Of a stretch of DNA of 64,000 nucleotides, positions 63,710 through 64,000 are shown one piece after another (position 1 is the stretch's first letter; each line of letters starts with the position of its first letter). The notes below the pieces were generated by a model that was not told where the DNA came from, searched no databases, and worked only from the letters and a program-made list of their open reading frames with translations. This DNA comes from a bacterium (lineage in GTDB: Bacteria > Zhuqueibacterota > Zhuqueibacteria > Residuimicrobiales > Oceaniaggregativiventaceae), in the NCBI GenBank assembly GCA_029565675.1, contig JAKQNP010000008.1, positions 248,001 to 312,000 of the forward strand. Direction: 5' to 3'. The position numbers were made by a program, and so were the translations under genes.

Positions 63710-64000
63710 ATGCAAGAGGAACTGATTGCCCGAGTTCCCGAGTTTGTTTCGATCAAAGACCAAAAGATGCGGCAAAAAGCGATTGCCTGTTGGCTGGAAG
63801 CCATGGCAATTGGGGGATGGGAAATCGATGATCTCGAAAAAATTCCATTTACGCTGCTGATCCCCAACACGCGCATCAGTTTTCTCGCCCATACCCGCGC
63901 TGTCACTCAGGTTGCTCTGCGCTCAGCGCAGGTCCTGCAGGACTTTTATGCCCGCGAATACACAATCGATTGGGATGCACTGACCGCTGGCGCTTTGTTG
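63710..64000 (+). CDS. Probable HD-domain protein, 3'-partial
   Basis: The gene starts at 63710 with AGAGGAG upstream and runs off the window; 97 residues are visible. Near the end, PNTRISFLAHTRAVTQVALRS gives the His of an HD-superfamily metal site (LAHTRAV...), and the frame ends at IDWDALTAGALL, where an HDVGK-like motif would be expected just beyond the window. This suggests a phosphohydrolase acting on nucleotides or a related ester. It follows the PdxJ-like gene closely on the same strand. The call rests on this short part and the missing second motif. Confidence 0.6.
   Translation, partial: MQEELIARVPEFVSIKDQKMRQKAIACWLEAMAIGGWEIDDLEKIPFTLLIPNTRISFLAHTRAVTQVALRSAQVLQDFYAREYTIDWDALTAGALL

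Noticed and set aside
1-64000. tRNA genes, rRNA, CRISPR arrays, transposases or prophage genes
   Set aside because: I looked for cloverleaf, repeat-spacer and integrase/transposase patterns in gaps and frames and found none convincing.

Overview
The window is about 64 kb of a bacterial chromosome, densely coding on both strands and of middling GC. The cell plan is Gram-negative. Several outer-membrane barrel proteins, an Omp85/BamA-like protein, and a 1,634-residue secreted protein ending in a FlgD-like / type A (T9SS-style) sorting domain point to the Fibrobacterota-Chlorobiota-Bacteroidota (FCB) superphylum. The nearest fit I can suggest is a KSB1/Calditrichota-like lineage; this is inference from gene content, not a database match. 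I saw no rRNA, tRNA, CRISPR array, insertion sequence or prophage.

Layout. (1) 1-6.3 kb: the end of a barrel protein, a rhomboid protease, a cell-wall amidase, a YhcC-like radical SAM protein, a barrel-like protein and a small secreted protein with four Asp-rich calcium-type repeats. (2) 6.6-14.3 kb: a DUF2891 + alpha/beta-hydrolase fusion, typA, trxB, a NIF3-family protein, a Gfo/Idh/MocA oxidoreductase and a nitroreductase. (3) 14.6-22.6 kb: a small membrane protein, ptsN-like, hisS, a SpoU methyltransferase, a CPBP protease, a SpoIID-like protein, a degenerate receiver and nadB. (4) 22.7-31.4 kb: an OLD-like ATPase, then minus-strand genes: glycosyltransferase-WbqC-M20 peptidase, tex, rlmD and an NlpC/P60 lipoprotein. 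(5) 32.1-38.3 kb: a tightly packed envelope operon of NHL propeller, giant barrel-like protein and Omp85 protein. (6) 38.4-49.2 kb: an acyl-CoA ligase, then an M14-like protein, purine nucleoside phosphorylase and adenine deaminase, then the giant secreted protein. (7) 49.3-55.3 kb: peroxiredoxin with a Fur/PerR regulator, a methyltransferase, and a minus-strand block of CNT nucleoside transporter, tdk, udk, cdd and ssb. (8) 55.5-64 kb: a ParB-like gene overlapping an SPL-like radical SAM gene, a divergent deacetylase / lipoprotein / DUF4921 operon, a serine hydrolase, a GroES-like protein, a PdxJ-like protein lacking catalytic residues, and the start of a probable HD-domain gene.

Themes. Purine salvage (PNP + AdeC) and pyrimidine salvage (transporter + Tdk + Udk + Cdd) are both present. 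Peptidoglycan or envelope functions recur (amidase, SpoIID, NlpC/P60, deacetylase, barrels). The most unusual items are three family members that have lost signature catalytic residues next to tightly linked partners: the SPL-like protein with Glu where spore photoproduct lyase has its hydrogen-donor Cys, the PdxJ-like protein lacking the catalytic Glu and His, and the M14-like protein lacking a zinc-binding His. The ParB-like/SPL-like pair and the NHL/giant barrel/Omp85 operon are my best candidates for an undescribed system.
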